From positions 20,525,003 through 20,589,002 of the forward strand of contig CM055111.1 of assembly GCA_029204225.1 (NCBI GenBank): DNA of 64,000 bases, written 5' to 3'. This stretch comes from Diphasiastrum complanatum (Eukaryota > Streptophyta > Lycopodiopsida > Lycopodiales > Lycopodiaceae). A model generated the notes under the pieces. The model was not told the DNA's origin, ran no database searches, and was given only the letters and a program-made list of their open reading frames with translations. Each line of letters opens with the position of its first letter. Positions within the stretch are counted from its first letter, which is position 1. The position numbers were made by a program, and so were the translations under genes. Positions 21,690 to 33,370 of this stretch are shown here, in pieces.

Positions 21690-22669
21690 ATGTTTTTGAT
21701 TTTAATATTGTTTCCTGTGATTTTCTTTGTGAACACGTGGCCTGACTCGAGGTATCTAAATGAAGAAATAGTGATGCCATGTGGATGGAGGTTAGAAGGC
21801 AATACCAAGCCTGAACTGAAGGGTCTTGACTATGACGTTTACTTATTCCAGCAAATAGAAGCGATGGGAAACAATTTCCAGTTCTCAATTCCAAACTCTA
21901 CTTACAAAATAGACGTGCACACACAGTGTTGTGCGATGCTAAAAAACAAGACAGCCCACATTACTGAATCCATAGTTGAGGCGGGTTTAAGCTATTGGCA
22001 AGTGAAAATTTTGGGCAATTGCAAAGACATGGTGTGTGTGATGTCAAATCATTTTTGCAATTTTGTCGAAGCAGGGGACTACACAAGAGCAAAGAAGTGT
22101 GTTAAGCACGATATTTTGAGCAAGAAGATTGTGATTCTTCCGTATTGCTCTAAGTAAGTAATGCATGATGACCTTGGAGTTGCAATATTTTTGTGAGATA
22201 ATATTTGCATGAGATTGAGAAATGCATTGTGTGTCTATTTATAGTGAGCATTGGAGCTTGGGAATTCTATGCCCTTGCATTAGTAACGAAGGACCTCCTA
22301 CCTGGGTTTGCTTGAAACTCAACTCGATGTCCTCAACCCACATCCTATTTGACAAGTAAGATTTGCTAGCTACTCCAAACCTATCAAAATCGACGATTGA
22401 TATGCTAAGCCTAATCCAAGCTTGCAAATTGCAAGATTGTGAATGATATTGTTAATATATTCGCAGTTGAGAAGCCTGCTAAATCCATTGTTCAAATCAT
22501 CAACGTCCAGGTTGGAATGTATATGAATTGCATTGCTCGTTGGCTTTATAATTACTTGGTTATTGTTGAGTCAAACTTCATGTATCTCCTATATTGCCAA
22601 AATGATGATGTTCACTTTCAATTCCTTGCGTGTGCCTCGAGTGTTGATGCAGTGTTCTCAACAAAATGA
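21690..22669 (+). pseudogene. ULP1/SENP-like C48 protease homologue, catalytic Cys apparently lost
   Basis: Exon 1 (21690-22153) starts with a hydrophobic MFLILILFPVIFF segment, then carries KTAHITESIVEAGLSYWQ and AGDYTRAKKCVKHDILSKKIVILPYC, the family's sequence just before the catalytic His. A GTAAGT donor at 22154 and a TATAG acceptor at 22244 join in frame to exon 2 (22245-22355), which reads NEHWSLGILCPCIS, including the catalytic His. The usual Asp position reads Asn (LKLNSM). A third segment (~22468-22600) reads VQIINVQVGMYMNCIARWL. There the oxyanion Gln is kept, but the position of the catalytic Cys, six residues on, is Val. The exon 2-3 joint is out of phase with any splice site I see. 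It is therefore probably a decayed gene, or less likely a catalytically dead paralogue. Confidence 0.55.
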
Positions 22670-22985
22670 CTTTTTTTAGTTGCGAATGGCATACAATTCG
22701 CAATGGAAAACTTTTCTTTGAATGGCTAGATAGGACAAAATCTAATTTAAATTTGTCATCGGTATGCAACTTCAGCCCCAAACCAAATATCTAATTTTTT
22801 TTTTATTCTTTACATTACCAACCTCTAACAATATTAGGTTTGTGACAGTATGCATGCCCGGAGTACCCAAGTGAATCTATTTACGATTTTTGACAAGAGA
22901 TGATCGATGTATTTCTAAAAAATTCTAAGAAGATCAGTTAGCTTCATGATTGAGGTAAACCTTAAACCTCATTACCACATTTATT

Positions 22986-23059
<74 letters not shown>

Positions 23060-24738
23060 TGAAAGAATGTGAATTGATACGGGGTACATAGGATCTGATT
23101 TTGGTGCAAGAAGTAGATATAAACACTTTGGTGCAATATGTAAATATGAACATGTGCAACAATAACATGAGTTACTGTATTGATGTTTTTTGCTCAATAT
23201 TCATTTTTTCAGAGAACAATATTATCTCCGACTTGAACCAGAAATAGTCAACAAAGGCGAGAAAGGCGTTTTTAGAGCTCAACTACATACGACACATAAC
23301 ATTCAGTATAAGTTTGTTATTGATTTCACTTTGCATTCACATCAATGCTATGTTTTGAGCAAAGGTGAATGTAAACATATGTTATTTCCAATTACTAGCT
23401 TGTGAGAGGCGATTGCCAACAATATGTCTTAGTTAAAGAGAGAAAAAAAATAGATTAGCTGTAATATAAGTACTTATTACATGTTCATTTGAATACATTG
23501 ATGGCTGTCGTCAGAATACGTCAAATTTATATTTCAATAACCTTTCTGGTTATTTGCTTATTTACGCAATGGATATTCATGAGGATATTTTCTGCATGAG
23601 ATAGTCAATTGTTTATCGTTTTAGCATGATCTCACTAATAAATTGCATGCAGGTATAGAGGTTGCCTGGTGGGCATGCCACATTTTGGTTTTGCTTGTAG
23701 CCTTGCATGGTCTTGGGACACGTACTTCAAATGCATTTCTAGTAAGTGAAGCCACGTATTGGTGCATGTTGTTTTTAACCCTAAACCGATAATACCATTG
23801 ATTGTTTGCCCCATGATTCAGTTCGATGATGTTGAAACTACTTGTGATTGCTATTGAAAAACCATTTGAAACTTTATAATACTCATCGTCTATAATTTCA
23901 TGACACGCATTGGTAATTTGTTTATTTTCGTGTCATTTTACCTTTTGCAGTGCACACTGTATAATAGCACATTCACTGCAGTAAGCATCGTTATTCAAAT
24001 TTAAGTTATCGTCAAATACCATTAATTTCAACTAGCTCTTTGATTGTCTTTTGTAATCTTTTGCCAATCTGATAAAGCTCGACGTTCTTACAAAGGTTAC
24101 AAAAATGTGAGTATCGTCACTTTTCACATATGGAAAGAGTGCTACTAAGCCTCTAGAATGTTGCATGCATGAGAATCTAAGTAGCCAAACTTGTCTCGTA
24201 CAAATGAGATCATATTGTATGGCACATATACCCTATAAAAAGACAGTTATAAAAAAACACAATGGATAGTGAGAAGCAAGTCCCATAATATGGCAAGGCG
24301 TGAGATTTCTCCCAGCTTCTTTTACAAGAGTAATGCGAAGCTTTTCGAGAGCGAAATATACTCCCGTTGGCTCTCAAACGAAAAATGTTTCCAGAGCTTG
24401 CATGTCGTTTGAGAGCTCTCGATAAACGCGAGCTTAGGCCTTAATTTTTTATCATGTTCGTTTGTTTTTTTTTGGATTAGCCATCTGAGGAGCACGGATT
24501 GATCGTGAGACGGCTGGCTTTGTTGGCGCTTATGGGCACGTTCGCATGGTTAATGAGCGGGGCAGTGCCATTGCGAACGTAAACTTGTAAACTTGTATAT
24601 GGTATGTATCTACAATATCATGTTTGATTAATTTTAAACCCATTTTAATAGAGACAATTAGTTAAAATCAAATTTGTGGAGTGAAGAAAGCGAGGAAAAG
24701 GAGGGCAGGTGGGCTCTCGTTCTTTTTCTTCTTCTTCT
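22670..24738. other. Region between ULP1-like gene and CYP98A
   Basis: Contains a (GA)n microsatellite (22989-23056) and an unrecognised 62-codon stretch (~23217-23405, including YYLRLEPEIVNKGEKGVFRAQ) that could be a further exon of the ULP1-like gene. The rest is AT-rich with no supported feature. The part after ~24660 is the CYP98A promoter or leader. Confidence 0.4.
22989..23056. repeat. (GA)n microsatellite, ~68 bases
   Basis: Perfect dinucleotide repeat; the opposite strand reads as poly Ser-Leu frames, which are not genes. Confidence 0.95.
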
Positions 24739-24840
24739 TCGCTGCTGTGCATGTTTTTCTCTCTACCTCCGTCGCGATCGCGATCGCGATCCGCTGCTGT
24801 GTATGTTTTTCTCTCTATCTCCGTCGCGATCGCGATCCAG
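24735..24840 (+). repeat. Tandem repeat in CYP98A 5' leader
   Basis: GCTGCTGTGCATGTTTTTCT followed by CTACCTCCGTCGCGATCGCGATC is repeated twice in tandem just before the CYP98A start codon. The GCGATC word is itself reiterated. A single decayed copy precedes the second CYP98A copy at ~30110, so the duplication postdates, or was lost after, the segmental copy. Confidence 0.75.
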
Positions 24841-24868
24841 TTTGTAGTTTGTGGCATAGCTAGCAGCG

Positions 24869-26898
24869 ATGGAAGTTTACGAAGTAGAAGAAGTATCGGA
24901 TGCTCAGCCCTTCTATGCGAGCTCCTACTTCATCCTACCCCTCTCTGTCGTCCTCCTCTATCTCACCTTCAAGCTGCTATGGCGGCCGCGACTCCCTCCC
25001 GGCCCTCGCCCCTGGCCCATCGTTGGCAACCTTCCCAGCATCGCTCCTCTGCGCTTCCGCTGCTTCATGGAGTGGGCAGAGCGCTACGGCCCGATCATAT
25101 CAGTGTGGATGGGATCCAATCTCAACGTGGTGGTGTCAAATGCAGAGCTCGCTAGGGAGGTGCTTAAAGATAAGGATTAGGCAGTGGCTTCCAGGCAGCT
25201 TACCAGAGCAGCAGCAAGGTTCAGCAGAAATGGGCAGGATCTAATCTGGGCTGACTATGGGCCTCACTACGTGAAGGTGAGGAAGCTCTGCACTCTGGAG
25301 CTTTTCACTCCCAAAAGGCTTGAAGCTCTTCGTTCGATCCGAGAGGAAGAGGTGGCAGCGATGGTGAATTCGATCTACCAAGACTGTCTAATTGCAGATG
25401 ACAAAGCTCTGTCTGTAAAGCGCTATTTGTCAGCTGTGGCTTTCAACAATATCACCAGAATTGCTTTTGGGAAGAGGTTTGTGAATGATGAACGGAAGAT
25501 CGATCCGCAAGGGGTCGAGTTCAAGGAGGTAATCGGTCAAGGGATGCGGTTGGGGGCTTCTTTGAAATTGTCAGAGCACATTCCCTTTTTACGGTGGCTC
25601 TATCCCTTGCAGGAGGAGGAGTTTGCCAAGCATGGTGCGAGAAGAGATTCCCTTACAAAGACGATCATGCAAGAGCACGCCATCGCCAGGGAGCGTAGTG
25701 GTGCAAGCAAACAACACTTTGTAGATGCTCTGCTATCTCTGCAGCAACAATACAGCTTGAGCGAGACTACAGTCATTGGGTTACTGTGGGTAATTTGAAA
25801 ATTTTATTATCACTCCTTCTATGCATATGTTGGGAAGGATATTACTTGTATGTGATTTTTAGTTGTGAGCAGCTTTGCTTCATTTTTACTGCTATAATAA
25901 TTGGTCGCTTAACGTGGAAAACTTTATGTTGCCGGAGGCCACCTTCTTATAGGCCGTAGACTCGTCTTGCTCAAGCTATTTGTTAATTGCTTCTTCAACA
26001 TGATAAAATGTATGTACAATTTTGAAATATGTGAGCATGTGTCAATTCTTTGCAAGGAGGGAAAGGGGTATTTTTATAACCGGGTAAGTGGAAATGGGCT
26101 TTAGGGTGATGATGATCGCAAAGAACTTCTACTGTTATGTTAATCTCAAAAGGAGAATGCAGTTATATCTCTATATGCCTTCACACTTAGTTTGTGTACT
26201 CTCTTGTCAAGCATTTATGCTGAAGCATTGGGTATGCTATCCCTATGCAGGACATGATCACAGCTGGAATGGACACTACAGCTATATCAGCGGAATGGGC
26301 AATGGCAGAGCTAATTCGCAATCCTCGTGTACAGAAAAAAGCTCAAGAAGAGATTGATCGAGTCATCGGACAAGATAGGGTTGTTTCTGAAACAGATTTC
26401 CATGACCTCCCATACTTGCAATGTGTTGCTAAAGAGGCCCTTCGTCTACACCCACCGACCCCTCTTATGCTTCCTCACAAAGCAAGTGAGGATGTCAAAA
26501 TTGGTGGGTATGACATTCCTAGAGGAACAACAGTCCATGTCAACGTCTATGCAATCGCCAGAGATCCTTCCATCTGGAAGGATCCACTGACATTCAGACC
26601 AGAGAGGTTCTTGGAGGAGGATATTGACATCAAAGGGCACGATTATAGGCTGCTACCTTTTGGTGCAGGAAGGAGAGTCTGCCCTGGCGCCCAGCTAGGG
26701 CTTAACATGGTAGAGTTGATGCTTGCAAGGCTGCTCCACCACTTTTCATGGGCACCTCCCCCAGGAGTTGATCCCCATGAGATTGATATGACTGAGCGTC
26801 CCGGAGTCGTCACTTTTATGGCAAAGCCTCTTGAAGCTTTGGCAACTCCACGCCTGCCTGAGAATCTCTACCAAAACATAAAATTTATTCCCGAATAA
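24869..26898 (+). pseudogene. CYP98A: CYP98A-type cytochrome P450 with a single premature TAG
   Basis: Exon 1 is 24869-25789 and exon 2 is 26251-26898; a GT-AG intron (25790-26250) splits LLW from [10 protein letters not shown] in phase 0, at the position usual for A-type P450s. Landmarks: N-terminal membrane anchor ([17 protein letters not shown]), [12 protein letters not shown] hinge, I-helix AGMDTT, ExxR in KEALR, PERF, and [10 protein letters not shown] with the haem Cys at codon 451. [27 protein letters not shown] and PPTPLMLPH identify CYP98A, p-coumaroyl shikimate/quinate 3'-hydroxylase of phenylpropanoid metabolism on the ER. Codon 104 (25178-25180) is TAG where the family has Gln. 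Everything after it stays in frame and well conserved to the stop, 522 codons in all. It is therefore a very young pseudogene, a null allele or a base-call error. Confidence 0.9.
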
Positions 26899-27720
26899 AG
26901 GACAAATTTCAGCTTGACTGAGTCACTAGTGACATACTGGCTCAATGTAGTTCTCTTTTGAAAAAAGGGATTAGTATTCTTGGAGTTTGCAATTGCAGCT
27001 ATGTGGCACAGTGGAAGTTTTTTGGTGCATTCAGAAAGAAATTCCATATCACAGATAGTCCTCTCGTTTTATCTGATACTATACCTAGTCTTCAGAAATT
27101 ATCCAATATTTGTTGAAAGGCCTCTTTGACTAGTGTAAGTAGTGTATACATTTCCGAACAGGAAAATAAGTTTCTATCATTTATTGCAAGGCAGATGTTT
27201 TCAATCTGTCTTGTTGAACTTTTGATTTTCTTAATTGATATTTACACTCTAGATAACCTTTTGGATGGACCAAAAGGATTAATTTTTGTCCTCTTTGCTT
27301 TTATATTTTGACTTCACTTCCATGTCAAATCTGCACTTTAGAGCTGTATCTTGTGACTGGCTGTAGCTATGATTCATCTTTAGGCATAGGGATGCCCTTT
27401 TGTCGATGACTAGACATGGTGATCTTAAATAACACGTCTGTTAGGCAAAGTTGTCTTCTATTGTCAAATTTGTTAGGATGAAAGTTGGGAATGTACCAAA
27501 TAATTTTCCTGCTTGTACCATTTTGTTGCATACTTCCAGCATTTATCAGAAGATATCAATTTCTTTTACAATCAAAGGTATTCACATTTCTTTTGGTTGA
27601 TGTTCTAAGCACTAGCAAAGGTGGAAAGTTTTCCTGGTTCAAATGTCACCTAATAATCTTTATGACTAAGATCTACACCTGGAATGCACAGGAACTTCAT
27701 TATCAGTAGATTTTCATATT
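26899..27720. other. Intergenic region between CYP98A and Argonaute copy
   Basis: AT-rich; the first part is CYP98A 3' untranslated DNA. Short frames at 27126 and 27485 show no domain. Nothing else supported. Confidence 0.45.
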
Positions 27721-29871
27721 ATGCCACAAGACTTTTTGCAAGCACTTGATGTCGTTCTACACGAGGGACCCAGTGCTTATTATGTTCCTGCTGGACAGGG
27801 TTTTACCAGAGTTTGCGCCCAACAATGCAGGGGCTTGCACTTAATGTAGATCTATCAACCACAGCGTTCTATGAGGAAATGAACGTTCCAGACTCTCTTG
27901 GTAAGTTGTTACCACGATTCAATCCTTCATCATATCTTGGTGGTGCTGAGAAACTGAGAGTTAGAAAGTCCTTGTTGCGTCTAAAAGTATAAGTTATGCA
28001 CCGAAAGACTCCACGTAAATACAGGATTGCAGGGCTGTCAGAAGTTCCAACAAATGACCTGAAGTTCAATCTCGATGGACAGGAAGTGTTTCTGGTGGAT
28101 TATTTCAGGATTACCATATAAAATATCCAGAACTTCCAAGTTTGTTAGTCCAAGCTTACCAATAATCAGACAACAAATATTTTGAGAATGGCTTCAAAAA
28201 AGCCTTACGAGCGAGAAATGTCTACTATTGTATTTGTTTCATAAGTTAAAATGTCTTTCCCTCTTTCTTGAGCCACGTCTATTAATGTGATGGCTGCCTG
28301 CTTGATTGTACTGCTTACTGTTTATAGTGCTGGGCAGTCAGCTGAAAGTTTGTTTCAGATGCATTTTTACTTTCATTTGCTCTGAAGATAATAATATTTT
28401 TATTTATGCAGAGATATTTTTTCAAAGGAATTTGGGCTAGATATAACCAGAAAAATGACAGAAGTTCAGGCTAGAATCTTAAATCCTCCCAAGCTGAGGT
28501 ATGGTGGAGCAAAACAAAATCAGGTCACTCCTGCGAGAGGCCAATGGAACCTTATGAACTCGACATTTGTTGAGGGTGCACGTATAGAAAATTGGGCAAT
28601 TCTTGATATTTCTAATGCCAAAGAGTTTAAAGTTCATGATTTTGAGACCTGACAAAGAGGTGTGCAGACCTGGGTCTTTGCATGAATGGTCCCTGTTAGG
28701 AAAGCAAGATTAGATAACAACATAGAGGTTGTATTGAAGAGAATGAATGATGATGCACGCAAAGCCATAGGAAACAGGGAACCCACAAGGCTACAACTTG
28801 ATTGTTTGTTTAATGGATAGGAAAACTCCTCTGTATGGTGAATTGAAGAGGGTTAGTGAAACTGAAATAGGAGTAGTGACCCAGTGTTGCTTGACAAAGG
28901 TTCTTAACAGCAGTGGTTCTGGCTTATCTCAATATCTTGCAAATCTTGCAATGAAAATAAATGTCAAAGCTGGAGGTAAGAAAGTTACTTTATATGGTGA
29001 ACTTCCAAGGCAACTTCCTAACATGTTTGGGGTTCTGACTATTACATTTGGGGCAGATGTGACACATCCTGTGTCAAGTGATGATTCAAGTCCATCAATT
29101 GCGGCAGTTGTTGCTAATGTAGATTGGCCATCTGCTACTAAGTATGTGGCAAGAGTGAGATCACAAAAACACCGCGAGGAAATAATTTCTGATATTGCAG
29201 CAATGGTTCGAGAGTTACTCATAGAATATTATCAAAAGACAAATAGCAGGAAACCTGAGAAAATTATATTTTTTAGAGATGGTGATAGTGAAGGGCAGTT
29301 TTATTCAGTTTTGCATTTTGAGTTTAATGCACTTTTGAGCGCTTGTCAGTTCCTTGAACAGAATTACCGGCCAAAAGTTACCTGGGTTGTGGTACAGAAA
29401 AGGCACCATACTCGATTTTTTCCAGCTGACAATAATAGTCTCAAAGATAATGTGTGGCCAGGAACGGTTGTAGATCGGGTGATTACGCATCCTCGAGAAT
29501 TTGATTTTTATCTTTGTAGTCATGCAGGCATTCAAGGTACTAGTCGGCCAACTCATTATCACATTCTTTGGGATGAAAATCAGTTCAAACCAGATGAGCT
29601 TCAAGGATTTATTAATAGTCTATGCTACACTTATGCAAGATGCACTAAGGCTGTCTCTATTGTACCTCTTGCATACTATGCACATCTCATTGCTTATCGT
29701 GCCCGCCTTTATGTGGATGGCTCGGGAAGTGGTTCGGATACCACCTCTTTGAGAGGTGACCGGTCAGGAGTCAGTGTGGGATCTGCTTCTAGTTCAAGAG
29801 CTGCTATTCCTGCTGTTCAGTTACTCCCTCCAGTGCAAAAATGTGTTCAAAGTGTTATGTATTACCGCTGA
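27721..29871 (+). pseudogene. Argonaute retrocopy with open PIWI domain
   Basis: Pieces follow Argonaute order. Linker/N region: DFLQALDVVLHEGPSAYYVP (27721), then GFYQSLRP in another frame. PAZ region: KYRIAGLSEVPTNDLKFNLDG (~28018). Pre-MID: LDITRKMTEVQARILNPPKLRYG and GQWNLMNSTFV (28450-28620). An open 357-codon MID-PIWI frame (28798-29868) ends MYYR. Catalytic residues appear present: Asp in FGADVTHP (~29056), Glu in HREEI (~29176), Asp in FRDGDSEGQF (~29278) and His in THYHILW (~29560). The PIWI stretch has no introns, whereas plant AGO genes have many there, so a processed copy is likely. Frameshifts, stops and a gap disable the N and PAZ parts. Whether a PIWI-only protein is made is unknown. 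Confidence 0.75.
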
Positions 29872-29942
29872 ACGAAGTAGGGGTATATGCTTTATTGCCT
29901 CGAAGTTCACCTTCCTTTGTTAAGTAGTTGAAGGCTACTTAA

Positions 29943-30650
29943 CAAATGTTTTTAATTTTAATATTGTTTCCTGTGATTTTTTGTGTGAACACATGGCCCG
30001 ACTCAAGGTATAATCTGAAACAAAACAAAACAAAATATTACGAGGATAATTATTTTCTTCTTTTTCTTCATCGTCGCTTCTCTGTTCTTTTTTTTCTTCT
30101 TCTTCTTCACTGCTATGTATGTTTTTCTCTCTACCTCCATCACGATCCAGTTTCTGGCATAGCTAGCAGCGATGGAAGTTTACGAAGTAGAAGCCTCAGC
30201 CCTTCTATGTGAGCTCCTACTTCATCCTACCCCTCTCTGTCGTCCTCCTCTATCTCACCTTCAAGCTGCTATGGCGGCCGCGCCTCCCTCCCGGCCCTGG
30301 CCCCTGGCCCATTGTTGGCTAGGAAGGTGCTTAAAGATAAGGATCAAGGCAGCTTACTGGAGCATTTAAGGTTCAGCAGAAATGGATAGGATCTAATCTG
30401 GGCTGACTATGGGCCTCACTACGGAAAGGTGAGGAAGCTCTGCACTCTAGAGCTTTTCACTCCCAAAAGGCATGAAGCTCTTCGTTCGATTCAAGAGGAA
30501 GAGGTGGCAGCGATGGTGAATTCGATCTACCAAGACTGTCTAATTGCAGATGACAAAGCTGTCTGTAAAGTGCTATTTGTCAGCTGTGGCTTTCAACAAT
30601 ATCACCAGAATTGCTTTTGGAAAGAGGTTTGTGAATGATGAAGGGAAGAG
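29943..30650 (+). pseudogene. Shrunken second copy of the ULP1-start/CYP98A block
   Basis: Bases 29943-30010 match 21682-21752, the first exon start of the ULP1-like gene. From ~30045 the sequence matches the CYP98A leader and exon 1 (24715 onward), so ~2.9 kb between them is missing. Inside the CYP98A part a ~130-base piece after PIVG is deleted, and ~14 bases are lost between two AGGCAG repeats near 30350. The match ends after the [11 protein letters not shown] segment at ~30648. At the site of the TAG in the first copy this copy keeps a C (CAAGGCAG), supporting an ancestral Gln codon. Confidence 0.8.
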
Positions 30651-30654
30651 GTCT

Positions 30655-31075
30655 GATGCACATAGTGTTTCAAGCCATCTGAACACTTTCAAATCGAAAG
30701 GTTATATATCGAATTTTGGGTATTGAAAAATTCTGATTCTGGATATTGAAAATTAACGAATTTTCTGAGTCGATCCCTTATTCGAAAAATTTTACTTTTG
30801 GGTTTGGAAAAATTTTGCTTTTGAGTATCGAAACAATCTGATTTTGGGTATCGAAAAATTACGAATTTTTCGAGTTGATCTTGTATCGAAAAATTCTGAT
30901 TTTGAGTATCAAAAAATTACTTATTTTTTGTGTCGCTCTGGTTTCGAATAATTTTGATTCTGGATTTCGATCTTTGGGTCAAAAAAATTCGATATTGGAT
31001 TTTGGCAATCTTTTGCTCAAAAATTTGTCGATCACATTTGTTTTGTATAATGCAAATCTCCGAAAAAAACACCAT
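30655..31075. repeat. Degenerate AT-rich tandem repeat
   Basis: Units near TCTGATTTTGGGTATCGAAA followed by AATTACGAATTTTTCGAG repeat with heavy variation roughly every 45-75 bases from the end of the CYP98A copy to ~31070. No coding potential. Confidence 0.6.
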
Positions 31076-31108
31076 TGTACACTATTTGATGTGCTTTTTG
31101 TCTATTGA

Positions 31109-31114
<6 letters not shown>

Positions 31115-31176
<62 letters not shown>
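31115..31176. repeat. (AG)n microsatellite, ~60 bases
   Basis: Perfect dinucleotide repeat lying just before the copia 5' LTR. Confidence 0.95.
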
Positions 31177-31179
<3 letters not shown>

Positions 31180-31184
31180 TTTGT

Positions 31185-32030
31185 CATGATTTATGTTAAA
31201 AATATCACTTCCAACTTGATGTACTTTGTAGATCTTAAGATAATTGATCTTGATAGGATCGCACACGTGTGGAGTCTGTTCCCACGTATGAAAGAATGTA
31301 CATAAGTCATTTTTATAAAGTTAGATTGATTTTAGCTAGATCTACACTATTGTGAAATTGACCTTTGAGTAGAATCTTGAAATTGGTCAAACTTTATGTA
31401 AATAGATTGGACTTCCATGTGAATGAGTTATTACTCACACATGTCAAGATACCATTCACACGTGTGGGTAAGCTTCTAGATGATAAGATAGGAAGATTTC
31501 ATTAGATCCTATTTTATAGGGAATATTCCTATAAATGTGGAAGACTAGTTTTTTGTTTTCTAGCCAAAGAGAATAGCCAACTTTGTGAAATGAGCACATA
31601 TGGCTCCCATTGGTGGATCTGGATGACTAGGCACTCTTCACATGTGTGAAGGCTTGCTGGACAATACACAGCTCGTGGATGTACTTGATCTATAAAGGGA
31701 TCAATCAAATCAATGAGAAGTTGATGTGACATTGACAATTTCTAGTCTTGCTTGCATTTTCCACATTTGTCTTGTGTTTTTGTGATTGAAATGCATTTCT
31801 AAGCTTGAGTATATTATTCTCTGTAAACAGGCCGTACAGGTACTGTCCTCCACACGTGTGAGGTCGCTCATCCAAGTTTTTAATCATTTGATCCATTGCT
31901 CTTGCTTAAATCATAGTGTAAAGCATCTAGATCAAGATCTAACACCTAGAACTTGATAGATTTTTGGATTAAGCAATCAATAATGATTGATAAGTACAAT
32001 CATAATTGTCCTTTTTCTCTGAAAATTGAC
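31185..32030 (+). repeat. Copia 5' LTR
   Basis: Ends AATTGACA immediately before the primer site. The left end is approximate, set by alignment with the related solo LTR at 54074 (shared TGTGGAGYCTGTTCCCACG). It contains three exact ACACGTGT palindromes at 31263, 31458 and 31852. Confidence 0.65.
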
Positions 32031-32043
32031 ATGGTATCAGAGC
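32031..32043 (+). promoter_or_regulatory. Primer-binding site (initiator tRNA-Met type)
   Basis: TGGTATCAGAGCC is the standard plant copia primer-binding sequence, complementary to the 3' end of initiator methionine tRNA. Confidence 0.9.
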
Positions 32044-32606
32044 CAAGTCTAAGAGTGATCTAAATGATTAATAGTTCTTGTGAAATCATAGACAATGTGT
32101 TGCTTTTGAGTTGTACTTGAGAGGGCGAGTATCATCATTATTTTTGGTCAAGATCGATTTGTCGGCTGTTGAAGTACTGTCCACATGTGTGAAACCGTAC
32201 AACAACCTTCAAATTAATTTCCTTTACTATTTTTGATCAAAAAATGTGCATATTAGTCCAAAATTCAAGGTTTTTGGTGCATTGTCTAGATCTAGGTTCT
32301 CTATTGAATGCTAATGATCAAATAGGGATTTGAATCATTGAAGCAATTCATTTTGAAGCATTAGATCAGATCTATAAGGCTGATTTGTTCAGATCTTAAG
32401 TGTGTGTGAAATATCAAACAAAATTGTACTAGAATCAATTTTTTGGAGTGATTCTCTAGGATATTTGAAATAGATCTATTATACCATCATTCAAGTTAAA
32501 TTAGGATTGATTGGGCTGAAATTATAAGCTTCTTGAAAGCTAGAAATCTATCTTAGATCACTCTTTATCAAGAGATCTTTGTGCATCTCATAGGCTTTCA
32601 TTCTCA

Positions 32607-33370
32607 ATGTCATCCATAGGTGAATATATGTTAGAATCTAGTGAGAAACTAACTTCCACAAACTATTCTATTTGGAAAGTGAGGATGGAATCACTACTTG
32701 TGGTTCATGACCTCTTTGATATTGTTTTAGGAGTTGAGGAAGAGTCTCAAGCTGCCCAAAAACAACTAAAATATAAGAAAAGAGTTAGATTAGCCCTACA
32801 TTGCTTAAAGTTGAATGTAAGCAATGACCTCTTGAAGGAGGTGGCTTCTTGTACCTCATCAAAAGAGGCTTGGGATTTACTAAAGAACATTTATGAATCC
32901 AATAACACTTCAAGAGTGCTTATGTTAAGAAACTTGATGTTGCAAAACATGAGGGGAAGTGGAGAAAATGGACAAGAATATGTCCTAAGGATAAAATCTT
33001 TGAACAAAGAATTGGGATCTATAGGAGAGAAGATCCAAGACAATGAACTAGTACAAATAATTTTGAATGGATTAGGAGATGAGTTCTCTAATCTAGTTCA
33101 ATCTTTTGCTATTCAAAACCAACTTCCATCAATTGATAAATTGCATAATGTTCTTGTGGTCGAGGAGAGTAGGCTTCTACACCTCAAAACAAGAATGGGG
33201 TCCTTGTCACCACATAATGGTGATGAGAAAGCAAACTTCACATCTAAAGGCAAAAAGAAGGCTCATCCTTTCAAGAAGATCCAAGGCAAGGAGGCCGAGG
33301 CAAAGGATGGAGGATCTATCTCCAAAGGGAAGCAAAAGAACAAAGCCAAGCTAAAGTGTTTCTTTGTGGG
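32607..33370 (+). pseudogene. Copia Gag (UBN2-type)
   Basis: Starts MSSIGEYMLESSEKLTSTNY and contains YSIWKVRMESLL, the typical retrotransposon Gag opening, then EAWDLLKNIYESNN and LNGLGDEFSNLVQ. It ends in a Lys-rich stretch. The zinc knuckle begins at 33350 but a frame change of one base splits it: KLKC is in this frame and the rest, CGKKGHFASEC, is in the next. The polyprotein is therefore broken at the Gag/knuckle border, by frameshift or by a base error. Confidence 0.85.
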
